Assembly (NCBI GenBank): GCA_019623805.1
Contig: CP053680.1
Location: 1,426,001 to 1,490,000 of the forward strand
Direction of reading: 5' to 3'
DNA from: Gammaproteobacteria bacterium (ex Lamellibrachia satsuma)
GTDB lineage: Bacteria; Pseudomonadota; Gammaproteobacteria; Chromatiales; Chromatiaceae
DNA length: 64,000 nt
In this document: positions 1 through 8,743 of the stretch, in pieces
Layout: each line of letters starts with the position of its first letter
How positions within the stretch are numbered: position 1 is the first letter of the stretch
Made by a program: the position numbers and the translations under genes
Notes under the pieces: generated by a model
What the model saw: only the letters and a program-made list of their open reading frames with translations
What the model was told of the DNA's origin: nothing
Database searches by the model: none

Positions 1-54
1 ATCCTCACGGTCATCGAGATCCGGGCCGAAATAAAATCTGCCCCTTCTCGAGGC

Positions 55-145
55 GTAGGCACGATCAAGCGTAGCGGATCGGGCAATCCAGGCTTGATGG
101 AACAACAGGAATGCTGCCGGTTCCACTACGCTTTAACCGGCCTAC
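55..145. repeat. Paired-palindrome REP/BIME-like element, copy 1
   Basis: Two imperfect palindromes lie about 30 bases apart: the first reads gatcaagcgtagcggatc with gtaggc at its outer edge, the second is ccggttccactacgctttaaccgg ending cctac. The same arrangement recurs at 790-871, so this is a repeated intergenic element rather than gene sequence. It resembles the REP/BIME class, in which two inverted REP units form a unit mobilised by a REP-associated transposase; such a transposase is present only as a wreck at 16.4 kb. The bases before it (1-54) show nothing recognisable. Confidence 0.6.
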
Positions 146-215
146 TTCACTACAGAAGGCGGCACCGGCGGTGAACCCCGCCGATGTTCTCATGTAACTA
201 AGAAAAAGAAGTGAC

Positions 216-425
216 TCAGCCTTCGCGATAGTGCGAATCGACCCAGCATCTGGGCAGGCCTTCACCCGAAGGGAACAGCAGATCAGCTTTGGTGAACTTT
301 TCCGGATCCTGCATCTCTTCACCAGCGTGAAACCGCCCGACCACTTCGCCATGCATAGGATCAAAGAGATCGGACAGGCTCAGGACTTCAACCATCTTTT
401 TCGTGTTTTTCTGCATCACGAACAT
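216..425 (-). CDS. Small conserved protein of unknown function (69 aa)
   Basis: The start chosen is the internal methionine (MFVMQKN...) because GGAGG lies 7 bases upstream of it; the longer reading frame has no such site. The product is soluble, with no signal peptide or membrane segment, and ends in a conserved-looking tail (FPSGEGLPRCWVDSHYR). I remember similar short proteins in gammaproteobacteria, often loosely labelled as acetyltransferase, but 69 residues is far too short for a GNAT fold and I see no acetyl-CoA motif, so I assign no function. It runs in the same direction as the BolA-family gene and prfC. REP-like elements lie downstream of it and beyond the BolA gene. Confidence 0.6.
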   Translation of the reverse strand: MFVMQKNTKKMVEVLSLSDLFDPMHGEVVGRFHAGEEMQDPEKFTKADLLFPSGEGLPRCWVDSHYREG

Positions 426-520
426 GGGGTACCTCCATTTAATATCCACCACTTTCTATCTTAATTATGGGACGCCGGAGGAGAATTACAAATGGAGAAA
501 CTACAGTTTTTTAGTTGCGA

Positions 521-763
521 TCAGCCCTGCTTTGCCGCCCAATCTTCAGGAGAAAAGGCCTTGATGGAGAGTGCATGCAGCTCGTCGCTGGTTATCTGCT
601 CTGTTACGGTCGCCATCACCATCCGGTGCTTCTGGATCAGCGACTTGCCGACAAAGTCCTCGCTGATGACCAGCGCCTCAAAATGGCGGCCGTCGCCAGT
701 CACTGTCACTTTCGCACCGGGCATACCAGCACAAATCAGTGCTTCTACTTCTTCATTTTCCAT
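521..763 (-). CDS. ibaG: BolA family protein, IbaG-like
   Basis: An 80-residue protein with the BolA fold signature: a beta strand and turn (VTVTGDGRHFEALVIS), a helix with basic residues (GKSLIQKHRMVMATV) and the C-terminal ALSIKAFSPEDW. In the family the invariant His of the GDGxHF motif, with a loop residue, helps bind a [2Fe-2S] cluster shared with a monothiol glutaredoxin. A CGFS glutaredoxin (grxD) is encoded at 60.8 kb. The MENEEVEALI start and the 80-residue length fit IbaG better than the longer BolA. The role is probably iron-sulfur trafficking or the acid/iron response; this comes from the family and nothing here tests it. Confidence 0.85.
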   Translation of the reverse strand: MENEEVEALICAGMPGAKVTVTGDGRHFEALVISEDFVGKSLIQKHRMVMATVTEQITSDELHALSIKAFSPEDWAAKQG

Positions 764-789
764 CGAAACCTCTGCTCTTTATACCAGCC

Positions 790-871
790 GTAGGCCCGAT
801 CAAGCGCAGCGGATCGGGCATTCTTGAAACATGAAATCGCCGGTTCCGCTGCGCTTGAACCGGCCTGCTAC
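790..871. repeat. Paired-palindrome REP/BIME-like element, copy 2
   Basis: Same plan as the element at 55-145: gtaggcccgatcaagcgcag running into ggatcgggca, a spacer, then gccggttccgctgcgcttga running into accggcctgctac. The two copies differ by scattered substitutions but keep the palindromes. The right edge overlaps the stop codon of prfC, so the hairpin would lie at the extreme 3' end of that mRNA. Confidence 0.6.
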
Positions 872-2451
872 AGTTCGCGCGTCGCCAGGAAGCGCACATC
901 AGGCCAGCGCTCCTCAGCCAGACTCAGATTGACCCGGGTCGGAGCAAGATAAACCAACTGGTCATCCCCATCCAACGCCAGATTAGCGTGGTTTTTATCC
1001 TTGAAGCGCTGCAGCATCTTTTCATCGTCGCATTCAACCCAGCGGGCGGTTGCGACACTGGCCGCCTCAATGATGGCTTCCACCTTGTATTCGCTCTTCA
1101 GACGCTCGACCGCGACATCGAACTGAAGCACACCCACCGCCCCGAGGATCAGATCGTTGTTTTTCTCCGGCCGAAAGACCTGGGTCGCCCCCTCTTCACT
1201 GAGTTGCAGAATCCCCTTCAACAGCGCCTTCTGCTTGAGCGGATCCTTCAGCACCACCCGGCGAAAGAGTTCCGGGGCAAAGTAGGGAATGCCCTCATAT
1301 TTCAGCGCCTCCCCCTCGGTGAAGGTATCGCCAATCTGGATGGTGCCGTGATTGTGCAGGCCGATGATATCACCGGGCCAGGCCTCCTCCACATGCCTGC
1401 GCTCATCCGCCTGGAAGGTGATGGCATTGCTTATCTGCACCGTCTTTCCGATGCGGACATGTTTCATCTTCATCCCTTTGCGATAGCTGCCGGAGCAGAC
1501 CCGCAGGAAGGCGATGCGATCCCGATGCTGCCGGTCCATATTCGCCTGGATCTTGAAGACGAAGCCGGAAAACTTCTTTTCAGATGGCTCCACCAGACGC
1601 TGCTGGGTCAGCCGGGAAAGCGGCGCAGGACTGTACTCGACGAAGGCGTCCAGCAACTCCCTGACGCCGAAGTTGTTGATCGCCGAGCCGAAGAAGACCG
1701 GCGTCTGCTCGCCGCGCGCATAGGCCTCCAGATCGAGTTCGTTGCTGGCGCCACGCACCAGCTCGATCTCGTCACGCAACTCCTGGGCCATGTCTCCCAG
1801 CACATCGTCCAGGTGGGGGTTGTCCAGTCCCTCGATCATCTCACCCATCTGGATCTTGCCACCGTGGGTGGCGCTGAAGAGATGGGTGGTATCGGTGCGC
1901 AGATCAAAGACCCCCTTCAGACGCTTGCCCATGCCGATGGGCCAGGTGACTGGCGCACACTCGATCTTGAGCACGCTCTCGACCTCATCCATGATCTCAA
2001 TGGGATCACGCCCTTCACGATCGAGTTTGTTGACGAAGGTGAGGATCGGCGTATCGCGCAGACGGCAGACCTCCATCAACTTGATGGTCCTCGCCTCGAC
2101 ACCCTTGGCCACGTCGATCACCATCAGGGCGGAGTCCACCGCAGTGAGGGTGCGGTAGGTATCCTCTGAAAAATCCTCATGGCCGGGGGTATCGAGCAGG
2201 TTGACGATCTCATCCCGATAGGGGAACTGCATCACCGACGAAGTCACAGATATGCCACGCTGCTTCTCCATATCCATCCAGTCGGACGTGGCATGACGCG
2301 CCGCCTTGCGCCCCTTGACCGTGCCCGCCATCTGTATAGCACCGCCATAGAGCAGCAGTTTTTCGGTCAATGTGGTCTTGCCCGCATCCGGGTGCGAGAT
2401 AATGGCGAAGGTGCGCCGCCGGTTGAGTTGTTCGAGCAGTTCGTCTGACAT
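868..2451 (-). CDS. prfC: Peptide chain release factor 3
   Basis: A 527-residue translational GTPase, the usual length for RF3. The N-terminal G domain carries the P-loop ([12 protein letters not shown], near residue 20), the switch II motif ([12 protein letters not shown]) and the guanine-specificity motif ([10 protein letters not shown]). Domains 2 and 3 follow, including the stretch with [21 protein letters not shown] typical of RF3. It removes RF1/RF2 from the ribosome after peptide release and acts in the cytoplasm. The gene stands alone with its 3' end in a REP-like element. A perfect 8-bp hairpin (ggggtcga/tcgacccc, 2506-2523) lies upstream, between it and the divergent regulator gene. 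Confidence 0.97.
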   Translation of the reverse strand: MSDELLEQLNRRRTFAIISHPDAGKTTLTEKLLLYGGAIQMAGTVKGRKAARHATSDWMDMEKQRGISVTSSVMQFPYRDEIVNLLDTPGHEDFSEDTYRTLTAVDSALMVIDVAKGVEARTIKLMEVCRLRDTPILTFVNKLDREGRDPIEIMDEVESVLKIECAPVTWPIGMGKRLKGVFDLRTDTTHLFSATHGGKIQMGEMIEGLDNPHLDDVLGDMAQELRDEIELVRGASNELDLEAYARGEQTPVFFGSAINNFGVRELLDAFVEYSPAPLSRLTQQRLVEPSEKKFSGFVFKIQANMDRQHRDRIAFLRVCSGSYRKGMKMKHVRIGKTVQISNAITFQADERRHVEEAWPGDIIGLHNHGTIQIGDTFTEGEALKYEGIPYFAPELFRRVVLKDPLKQKALLKGILQLSEEGATQVFRPEKNNDLILGAVGVLQFDVAVERLKSEYKVEAIIEAASVATARWVECDDEKMLQRFKDKNHANLALDGDDQLVYLAPTRVNLSLAEERWPDVRFLATREL

Positions 2452-2639
2452 GAGGGGATCGACAATCGGAAAAATGGGAAGGATTATACCCCATCGACAC
2501 AGGAAGGGGTCGAAGTCGACCCCAACTCATTCTATACCAGCCGTCAAGCATTTGGGGACCGTTAAAATCTTTTCTAAAGTCCACTATGTCAACTGCCGAT
2601 AAGGCTACAGGCACTGGGGAAAAAATGGAGGAAGTGGCC

Positions 2640-3551
2640 ATGGGAGAACCGACACCAACAATATTGGTGGTGGACGATGAGGTCTTTAATCTGGAGATCC
2701 TCAACGAACACCTGGAAGATGCGGGCTATACGCCGATAGGTGTGGAGAACGGCCGGCAGGCCTGGAATCTGCTGAAGGAAACGCCTGAACGCTTTGATGC
2801 CGTACTCCTGGACCGCATGATGCCGGAGATGGATGGCATGGAGGTGCTTGCCCGGATCAAGGCACATCCCACCCTGAGTGCACTCCCCGTAATCCTGCAG
2901 ACCGCCAAGGCTGCCAAGGAAGACGTGCTGGAAGGTCTTCAGGCCGGAGCCTACTATTACCTCACCAAACCGTTCAATAATGATCAGCTGCTCGCCATCC
3001 TGAAAACGGCTGTTGGCGACTACCAGCATTACCGTGTTTTGCAACAGGAAACACGTCATACATCGCACGCTCTCACTTTGATGGACAAGGGGCAATTCAC
3101 TTTTCGCACACTGAAGGAGGGGCGTGACCTGGTCACCCTACTGTCCAATGCCCATCCGGAAGCCGCCAAGGTGGTGATGGGGCTATCGGAACTGGTGATC
3201 AATGCAGTAGAGCACGGCAACCTGGGCATTACCTACAACGAAAAGTCCAGGTTGAATGAAGAAGGTACCTGGGAGAAAGAAGTGGAAAGGCGTCTGGCCC
3301 TGCCGGAAAACGCCACCAAGACAGCCAGCCTGTCATTCGAACGCGCCGGAAGTGAGATACGTTTCCTGATCCAGGATCAGGGAGATGGCTTCGACTGGCA
3401 GGAGTACCTGGAGATGAGTCCGGATCGGGTCTTCGATACCCATGGCCGTGGCATCGCCATGGCCAAGATGGTGAGCTTCGACAATCTGGAGTACCTGGGC
3501 AAGGGCAATCAGGTGGTTGCGACGATTTCCATGAATCCTGCCGATGCTTGA
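2640..3551 (+). CDS. Response regulator with C-terminal anti-sigma-type ATPase domain
   Basis: An N-terminal receiver domain (ILVVDDE acid pocket, phosphoacceptor Asp in LLDRMMPEMDG, conserved Lys in YYLTKPF) is joined to a C-terminal GHKL ATPase domain with the N box ELVINAVEHGN, DQGDGFDW and THGRGIAMAK. This output module is related to RsbW/SpoIIAB kinases, so phosphorylation probably switches binding or phosphorylation of an anti-sigma antagonist; no STAS protein is encoded nearby. The start is the methionine with GGAGG 8 bases upstream; an earlier ATG at 2586 in the same frame has no clear ribosome site. Its last 8 bases overlap the histidine kinase, so the two are translationally coupled and almost certainly partners. 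Confidence 0.85.
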   Translation: MGEPTPTILVVDDEVFNLEILNEHLEDAGYTPIGVENGRQAWNLLKETPERFDAVLLDRMMPEMDGMEVLARIKAHPTLSALPVILQTAKAAKEDVLEGLQAGAYYYLTKPFNNDQLLAILKTAVGDYQHYRVLQQETRHTSHALTLMDKGQFTFRTLKEGRDLVTLLSNAHPEAAKVVMGLSELVINAVEHGNLGITYNEKSRLNEEGTWEKEVERRLALPENATKTASLSFERAGSEIRFLIQDQGDGFDWQEYLEMSPDRVFDTHGRGIAMAKMVSFDNLEYLGKGNQVVATISMNPADA

Positions 3552-4722
3552 TATTCCACTGGAAGTTGTACGCGCCCTGATTCTGCTAAGCCTTGTGTGG
3601 TGGCTGTGGTTACAGGGGACAAAGAAAAATCTCTATACCCGCAAAGGCTGGAACTTCATCCTTACAGGATTCTGCCTGCTGCTGCTTGGCAGCCTCCTCG
3701 ACATTTCCGACAATTTTGAAAGCCTCAACTGGCTGTTGATCGTCGGTGATACTGAGATGGAAGCGTTTCTGGAAAAATTTGTCGGATTCCTCGGTGGCTT
3801 TTTGTTATTGGCATTTGGTCTGGTTAAGTGGATACCTGAAGTACATGCTCTTTCCGAAGAAATCAATGAGCGCAGGCGCACTGAAGAAGAACTGCTCCAG
3901 CACCGGGATCACCTACAGGAACTCGTAGCAGAGCAAACCGCTGAACTGATGTCAGCCAAGGAAACTGCAGAGAAGGCTAACCAAGCCAAGAGCGAATTCC
4001 TGTCCCACATGTCACATGAGCTGCGTACCCCCATGCATGCCATTCTGAGTTTTTCCAGGTTCGGAATGAATAAGATCGACACGGCGCCCAAAGAGAAGCT
4101 CTTTCATTACTACTCCAACATTCACCTGAGCGGTGAGCGGCTGCTGAGTCTGCTCAATGACCTGCTTGATCTCTCTAAGCTGGAGTCGGGGCGCATGCAC
4201 TTTGAGATGAAGGAACAGGATCTGAAGGTCCTTGTTGAGAGTGCGGCCGCAGAATACGAATCCCTTTTCAGGAACAAGAGACTGACCCTGGAGATAGTGG
4301 GGTACGAACGCGAGACCATGGCCTGGTGTGATGGGGAAAAGATCGGGCAGGTGGTGCGCAACCTGCTCTCCAACGCCATCAAGTTCACACCGGAGGGCAA
4401 GAGCATCAGGGTCTCTTTCGGTGAGTCCAGTCCACCGGCAGGGCAACATCGCACCGATACCGACACACTACTACCCTCTATCTCCCTCAGTGTCAGCGAT
4501 CAAGGGATGGGGATTCCAGAGGATGAACTGGATGCGATATTTGATAAGTTCATTCAATCCAGCAAGACCCGGGCAGGTTCTGGTGGCACGGGATTGGGTC
4601 TGGCGATCTGTAAAGAGATCATCAATGGTCATGATGGGCAGATTCAGGCAGCAAACAACCCGGAAGGCGGGGCGGTTTTTTCATTTACCATCCCGCACAA
4701 AACAACGGGTGTGCATGAATGA
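3544..4722 (+). CDS. Membrane-bound sensor histidine kinase
   Basis: A 392-residue kinase. The N-terminal 110 residues form about three hydrophobic segments with no large periplasmic domain, followed by a coiled-coil linker rich in Glu and Arg (about 110-155). The HisKA box is SHELRTPMHAIL, and the ATPase lobe shows the N box RNLLSNAIKFTPEG, DQGMGIPEDELDAIFDKF and GTGLGLAICKEI. There is no PAS, HAMP or receiver domain, so the signal is probably sensed in or at the membrane. It overlaps the preceding regulator by 8 bases and is followed by a likely terminator. Targets cannot be read from the sequence. Confidence 0.88.
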   Translation: MLDIPLEVVRALILLSLVWWLWLQGTKKNLYTRKGWNFILTGFCLLLLGSLLDISDNFESLNWLLIVGDTEMEAFLEKFVGFLGGFLLLAFGLVKWIPEVHALSEEINERRRTEEELLQHRDHLQELVAEQTAELMSAKETAEKANQAKSEFLSHMSHELRTPMHAILSFSRFGMNKIDTAPKEKLFHYYSNIHLSGERLLSLLNDLLDLSKLESGRMHFEMKEQDLKVLVESAAAEYESLFRNKRLTLEIVGYERETMAWCDGEKIGQVVRNLLSNAIKFTPEGKSIRVSFGESSPPAGQHRTDTDTLLPSISLSVSDQGMGIPEDELDAIFDKFIQSSKTRAGSGGTGLGLAICKEIINGHDGQIQAANNPEGGAVFSFTIPHKTTGVHE

Positions 4723-4752
4723 TCTCTGCTTCATTAAAGAGATCTATATTTT
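4721..4752 (+). terminator. Probable intrinsic terminator after the kinase gene
   Basis: A 7-bp stem (gatctct / agagatc) with a 10-base loop starts at the kinase stop codon and is followed by tatatttttatt. The stem is modest, so this is a moderate call. Confidence 0.5.
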
Positions 4753-4901
4753 TATTCCGTAATAATGGTTTCAGGTCGGCTTCTGTTTATTAGAATAACA
4801 AGAAAAAATAAAGGTCAGGTCTTCAATCCAGCGCTATCCGCTTTTCACTATACTGCCCACTTCGCGACTTACAGAGGGATAATGCCAGCCAAAATGGCCG
4901 A

Positions 4902-5065
4902 CTAGTGGGCCATGCGGAAAGTAAGGAAATAGATTTTATTCATTTGTGGTGCCTGGCAAGGCGCAAGACCGCCGCTGTAGCCATTCTACAGCAAGCGTCT
5001 TGCAACGACGGCAGACGCCGCGAAGGGATGAAAGCTGTGAACTTATTTTCCGCATGGCCCACTAG
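4902..5065. mobile_element. MITE-like element with 24-bp terminal inverted repeats
   Basis: The left end begins ctagtgggccatgcgg and the right end is its complement; over 24 bases there is a single mismatch. The ends enclose 164 bases with no open frame of note but with an internal inverted pair (gctgtag ... ctacagc) and a cggc-rich stretch. Structure and size match a non-autonomous miniature element or a large structured repeat. It lies in the 530-base gap between the two-component genes and the chemoreceptor; the rest of that gap (4753-4901, 5066-5255) shows nothing I can assign. Confidence 0.6.
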
Positions 5066-5255
5066 CTCTTTCACATGATGTAGTCGCCAGAAAAACAGGC
5101 CTTAGAGTCGCTTTATAGCGTCCTTGAAATACAAGTCCACACGCCGATGATGGCGATTAACCGACTGAGTATAAACGTCGTTTATGAATGCCGCATTCCC
5201 TGCGACAAATTACCTCACCAGGGTAGACAGGGGGACCCGAAAGCAGGTTTCAGCC

Positions 5256-7508
5256 CTACACCTCAAACCGCGCAACCATGCCATTCACCTCTGCCGTCTT
5301 ATCCGACATGGATGCAGAGGCGGCTGATGTCTGCTCGGCCAGAGCTGCATTCTGTTGGGTCATCTCATCCATCGACGTAACGGCTCTGTTGACCTGGTCG
5401 ATGCCGGCAGACTGTTGTGAGCTGGCAGCAGCAATCTCAGCGATGATGTCACTGACCTTTTTCACCGCATCAACAATCTCTTCAAGCGTGCCTCCCGATT
5501 TGTCGACCAGTTCTGCGCCCAGCTGAACCTTTTCACCGGAATCCTTGATCAGCTCTTTGATCTCTTTGGCAGCAGTGGCACTTCGCCCGGCCAGGTTTCT
5601 GACTTCTGTGGCAACCACGGCAAAACCCCTGCCCTGTTCGCCGGCACGCGCCGCCTCGACAGAGGCATTCAGTGCCAACAGGTTGGTCTGGAAGGCAATT
5701 TCGTCAATCACACCGATGATCTCGGCAATCTTGGCGCTGGAAGTATTGATGGCATCCATCGCCTGCACAGCCTGGCCGACAACTGCGCCCCCTTCCTCCG
5801 CCTTGTTGCGGGCATTGGCAGCGAGCTGATTGGCCTGCTGGGCATTGTCGGCATTGTTACTTACCGTGCTGGTCAGCTCTTCCATCGAAGAGGCGGTCTC
5901 TTCAAGGCTGGAGGCCTGTTGTTCGGTCCGGGCGCTGAGGCTGTTGTTGCCGGCAGAGATCTCGTCAGCAGTGGTACGCATCTCATCCATCGACTCCCGC
6001 AGTTCGCCGAGGGTCCCTCTCAGATTGTCGAGGGTGCCATTAACGTTGCCTTTCATAACTTCAAAGGAGCCGTGATATTGACCACGAACGGGATGGGTCA
6101 GGTTGCCTTGGGCCATCATGGACATGACCTCTGACAGATCCTGAAAGATCAGTTCGACCTGTTCGATGAGGGAGTTGATGCCTCCCCCCAGTTCTTTGAA
6201 GAAGCCTTGTTTGTTGTGGGTTTCGATGCGGCGTGAAAGATCACCTTCACGGGCTGCGGCTACGATTGATTCGACTTCAGCCTCGACCGCAACTTCAGCG
6301 GTTCGTTCTGTCCACTCCACAGCGGTACCCAGTCGTTCCCCCTGTGGATTGATGACGGGATTGGCGACGGTGCGCATGGTTCTGCCGCCAATCACGAACT
6401 CCGATTCATAAGGCTTTTCGAGGTTCTCAAGCTGACTAGCCTGATGATCAGCATGGCGGTGCAATGTATCGATGCTGCTGCCCAACAGTTGGTCGGAGTG
6501 GAAATCGGGCAGCTCCTTGCGGAAGTCGGCTTCGGCTTCGCCAAAAAGTTTGTCAGCAGCAAAGTTCAGATAGATGATGTTGCGTTCATTGTCGGCCATC
6601 ATGACGCTGCTTGATACATTGTCCAGCGCCATGCGGATACGGGATGCCTCATCGGCACGTTGCTGGGTCTCGTCGATGTTTCGTTTGAGATTTTTGATCA
6701 TCACCTTCATGGAACTACCCAACTGACCGATCTCATCCTTACTTGTAATATCGACTGCCTGGTTTAGGTCACCACTAGCGATGCCCTTGGCGATCTCGTT
6801 GGCACGATTCAACGGTTGAGTGATAGCACGGGTGAGTAGCACGGCCCCCGCAAGAGAGATGATCGCAGCAATGAGTAGAACACCGGCGATGGCATTGCGT
6901 GAAACACTGATCTCACCACTGAAGGCTTCGGAGAGACTACGGATATCCTGGTTGGCTGAAACCACACCGCTACTCAGCTCTTTGACTTTTTTCAGTTCAC
7001 TGGCCAGGGCCTTGATGCTGGCTACCTGGGTGTCGATGCTTTGCGTGAACTCGGCCATCTTGCCGACGGTGCGTGAGACGCTGATCAGGGCTTCACGGCG
7101 CATGGTCTCCTCAATATCGCCTACTGCATCGGTGACGTCCTCCAGGGCATATCGGGCATCACCTTCAGGTAGTTCCTCCGCTGTTTCGCTTACTTCTTCT
7201 ACCAGTCCTTTCATGGTGGACGAGATGCCTTTGAGTTTGCGCTCAAGCACTTTGACATGCATGTTGGTACGGCTGATATCGTCGACGACCGCGAGCATAC
7301 CCTCTGATATCTGGGCGAGATTGTTGTCTGCTAAGGTGATGTTCTCTTCAGTGGTACGTGAATTATCAACACCGGTGGCTGATTTCGTCACCACGTCGCT
7401 GAAGCCGCCACTCAGGCTGCCAAAAGAGAAGAAGGTCAGTATCAGTACCGCAAGGAGCAGAAGGCTGATCGTGATGCCTCCTCCCAGCAATTTTAATTTA
7501 ATGGTCAC
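5256..7508 (-). CDS. Methyl-accepting chemotaxis protein with PAS domain
   Basis: A 750-residue chemoreceptor. A GTG start has GAGG 6 bases upstream. The first membrane helix is near residues 10-31, followed by a helical periplasmic domain of about 170 residues, a second helix (about 207-228) and HAMP. A PAS-like region follows (VSSSVMMADNERNIIYLN, about 290-400), then a second HAMP-like stretch and the MCP signalling hairpin. The hairpin tip shows the classic EIAFQTNLLALNASVEAARAGE. It would bind CheW/CheA and be methylated on its helical bundle. There is no C-terminal CheR-tethering pentapeptide (ends ARFEV). It lies just downstream of a periplasmic PilJ-N tandem protein, a possible accessory binding protein. 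Confidence 0.95.
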   Translation of the reverse strand: MTIKLKLLGGGITISLLLLAVLILTFFSFGSLSGGFSDVVTKSATGVDNSRTTEENITLADNNLAQISEGMLAVVDDISRTNMHVKVLERKLKGISSTMKGLVEEVSETAEELPEGDARYALEDVTDAVGDIEETMRREALISVSRTVGKMAEFTQSIDTQVASIKALASELKKVKELSSGVVSANQDIRSLSEAFSGEISVSRNAIAGVLLIAAIISLAGAVLLTRAITQPLNRANEIAKGIASGDLNQAVDITSKDEIGQLGSSMKVMIKNLKRNIDETQQRADEASRIRMALDNVSSSVMMADNERNIIYLNFAADKLFGEAEADFRKELPDFHSDQLLGSSIDTLHRHADHQASQLENLEKPYESEFVIGGRTMRTVANPVINPQGERLGTAVEWTERTAEVAVEAEVESIVAAAREGDLSRRIETHNKQGFFKELGGGINSLIEQVELIFQDLSEVMSMMAQGNLTHPVRGQYHGSFEVMKGNVNGTLDNLRGTLGELRESMDEMRTTADEISAGNNSLSARTEQQASSLEETASSMEELTSTVSNNADNAQQANQLAANARNKAEEGGAVVGQAVQAMDAINTSSAKIAEIIGVIDEIAFQTNLLALNASVEAARAGEQGRGFAVVATEVRNLAGRSATAAKEIKELIKDSGEKVQLGAELVDKSGGTLEEIVDAVKKVSDIIAEIAAASSQQSAGIDQVNRAVTSMDEMTQQNAALAEQTSAASASMSDKTAEVNGMVARFEV

Positions 7509-7590
7509 CTTTTACCTCGTCCAGAATGATTGAAGATAATGAAACAGGCAGGCAATGGAGCCGTATCTGCTCCATCGCCTGGCGCCCATA

Positions 7591-8508
7591 TCACTTCGCG
7601 GCTTCTTTCTCGTACATGCCGACGGCCTTGTTCATCTGCTTGAGCAATGGCAGGTTGGTTTCAGCCAATACTTTGATTTTATCTTTAGGGATTTCGGTGG
7701 TTTTGTGGTCAGCACCATAATCAATGATGGGTTTGAACTTGGCCCACAAGCCATTCACCACACCCAGCTGGTCGCGAATATGCTGTGGCTTGGTGCCGGG
7801 CAGGCCCAGGGTCTCATCGCCATCGAGCAGGCCCTTGAGGGTACGCTCGAACAGTGTGCTGGTCTCAAGCAGAGCCAGTTTGCTGTCATCCTGTTGATAA
7901 CCGTAGGCAACAAAAAGGAACTCCTTGCTCATCTTCTGGGTCAGCATGCGCTGCTTGCCCGACAGGTTGAGGGTGGCAGCCAGGCCGGGAGCACTTTTCA
8001 GGCCGCCTTTTTTTGCATCCTTTTCATAGAGCCCTACCGCTTTATTCATCTGTTTGAGCAGGGGTATGTTTTTGCTCGCAACGAAATCAACCTGCGCCTT
8101 GGTGACCGCTTTACTGGCGATGATCTCCTTGACTGTCGGGTAGAACTCAGCCCAGATGGCATCGATTTTGTCGAGCTGACGCAGGATACGACCGCTGTTA
8201 GTTGGGGGCAGGCGTAATTCGTCACTGCCGTTGCGCAGCCCCTTGAGGGTTTTATCGAAGAGTCCCGAGGTCTTTTTCAGGTTAGTGATATTTTGTTCTT
8301 TAGCCTCATTGAGGGCGACGAGCATGATCTCCTTGCTCATTTTCTGGGTCAGCATGCGCTGTTTGCCCGACAGGTTGAGCACCACGCCATACTCGGCAGA
8401 GGTGGGGCCTGCCGCCTGCAGGTTGAGGGGAAAACTGGTGATAGTGGTGAGTAGAACTAAAAGAAAACCGATTCGGTTTGATCGTGTGAGGTGCTTGAGA
8501 GCTAACAT
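7591..8508 (-). CDS. Periplasmic protein with two tandem PilJ-N (type IV pili chemotaxis sensor) domains
   Basis: About 305 residues. A signal peptide is cut near LNLQAAG. Two copies of the domain found at the N terminus of PilJ/NarX-type sensors follow. Each has the hallmark NLSGKQRMLTQKMSKE (about residues 45-60 and 180-195) and ends in a shared LPLLKQMNKAVG-like helix. The protein has no membrane anchor after the signal peptide, no HAMP and no signalling domain. It is therefore a stand-alone periplasmic sensor domain, probably a ligand-binding partner of the chemoreceptor encoded 83 bases downstream on the same strand. The ATG was preferred over a TTG two codons earlier because GGAG is properly spaced from it. 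Confidence 0.85.
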   Translation of the reverse strand: MLALKHLTRSNRIGFLLVLLTTITSFPLNLQAAGPTSAEYGVVLNLSGKQRMLTQKMSKEIMLVALNEAKEQNITNLKKTSGLFDKTLKGLRNGSDELRLPPTNSGRILRQLDKIDAIWAEFYPTVKEIIASKAVTKAQVDFVASKNIPLLKQMNKAVGLYEKDAKKGGLKSAPGLAATLNLSGKQRMLTQKMSKEFLFVAYGYQQDDSKLALLETSTLFERTLKGLLDGDETLGLPGTKPQHIRDQLGVVNGLWAKFKPIIDYGADHKTTEIPKDKIKVLAETNLPLLKQMNKAVGMYEKEAAK

Positions 8509-8743
8509 CTGCAAATTCTCCAGAGTGGTGGATCGCAGAGGACGTTGCTCATTGTTGATTACGCCCCCTGCGGCAATCAGGTCTAACAGAACTGCTATCG
8601 GCTTATTTCTCTGGGACTTTAGGGTGAATTGCGTAGAAACTTCCTGTCCGAACCTGTCAGTAGAAAATCGCCTGGCGGAAAAATGCTTTTCGTCACCTCA
8701 GACAACGATATTGATCGGAAGCAAGGGGGTCAGGTGGGCTGAA

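Noticed and set aside
988..2169. 393-codon open frame on the + strand
   Set aside because: It lies entirely antisense to prfC, has no family motifs, and reflects GC-skewed third positions of the real gene.
4926..5036. Small protein inside the 164-bp inverted-repeat element
   Set aside because: No start with a ribosome site and no sensible product; the internal symmetry points to structure, not coding.
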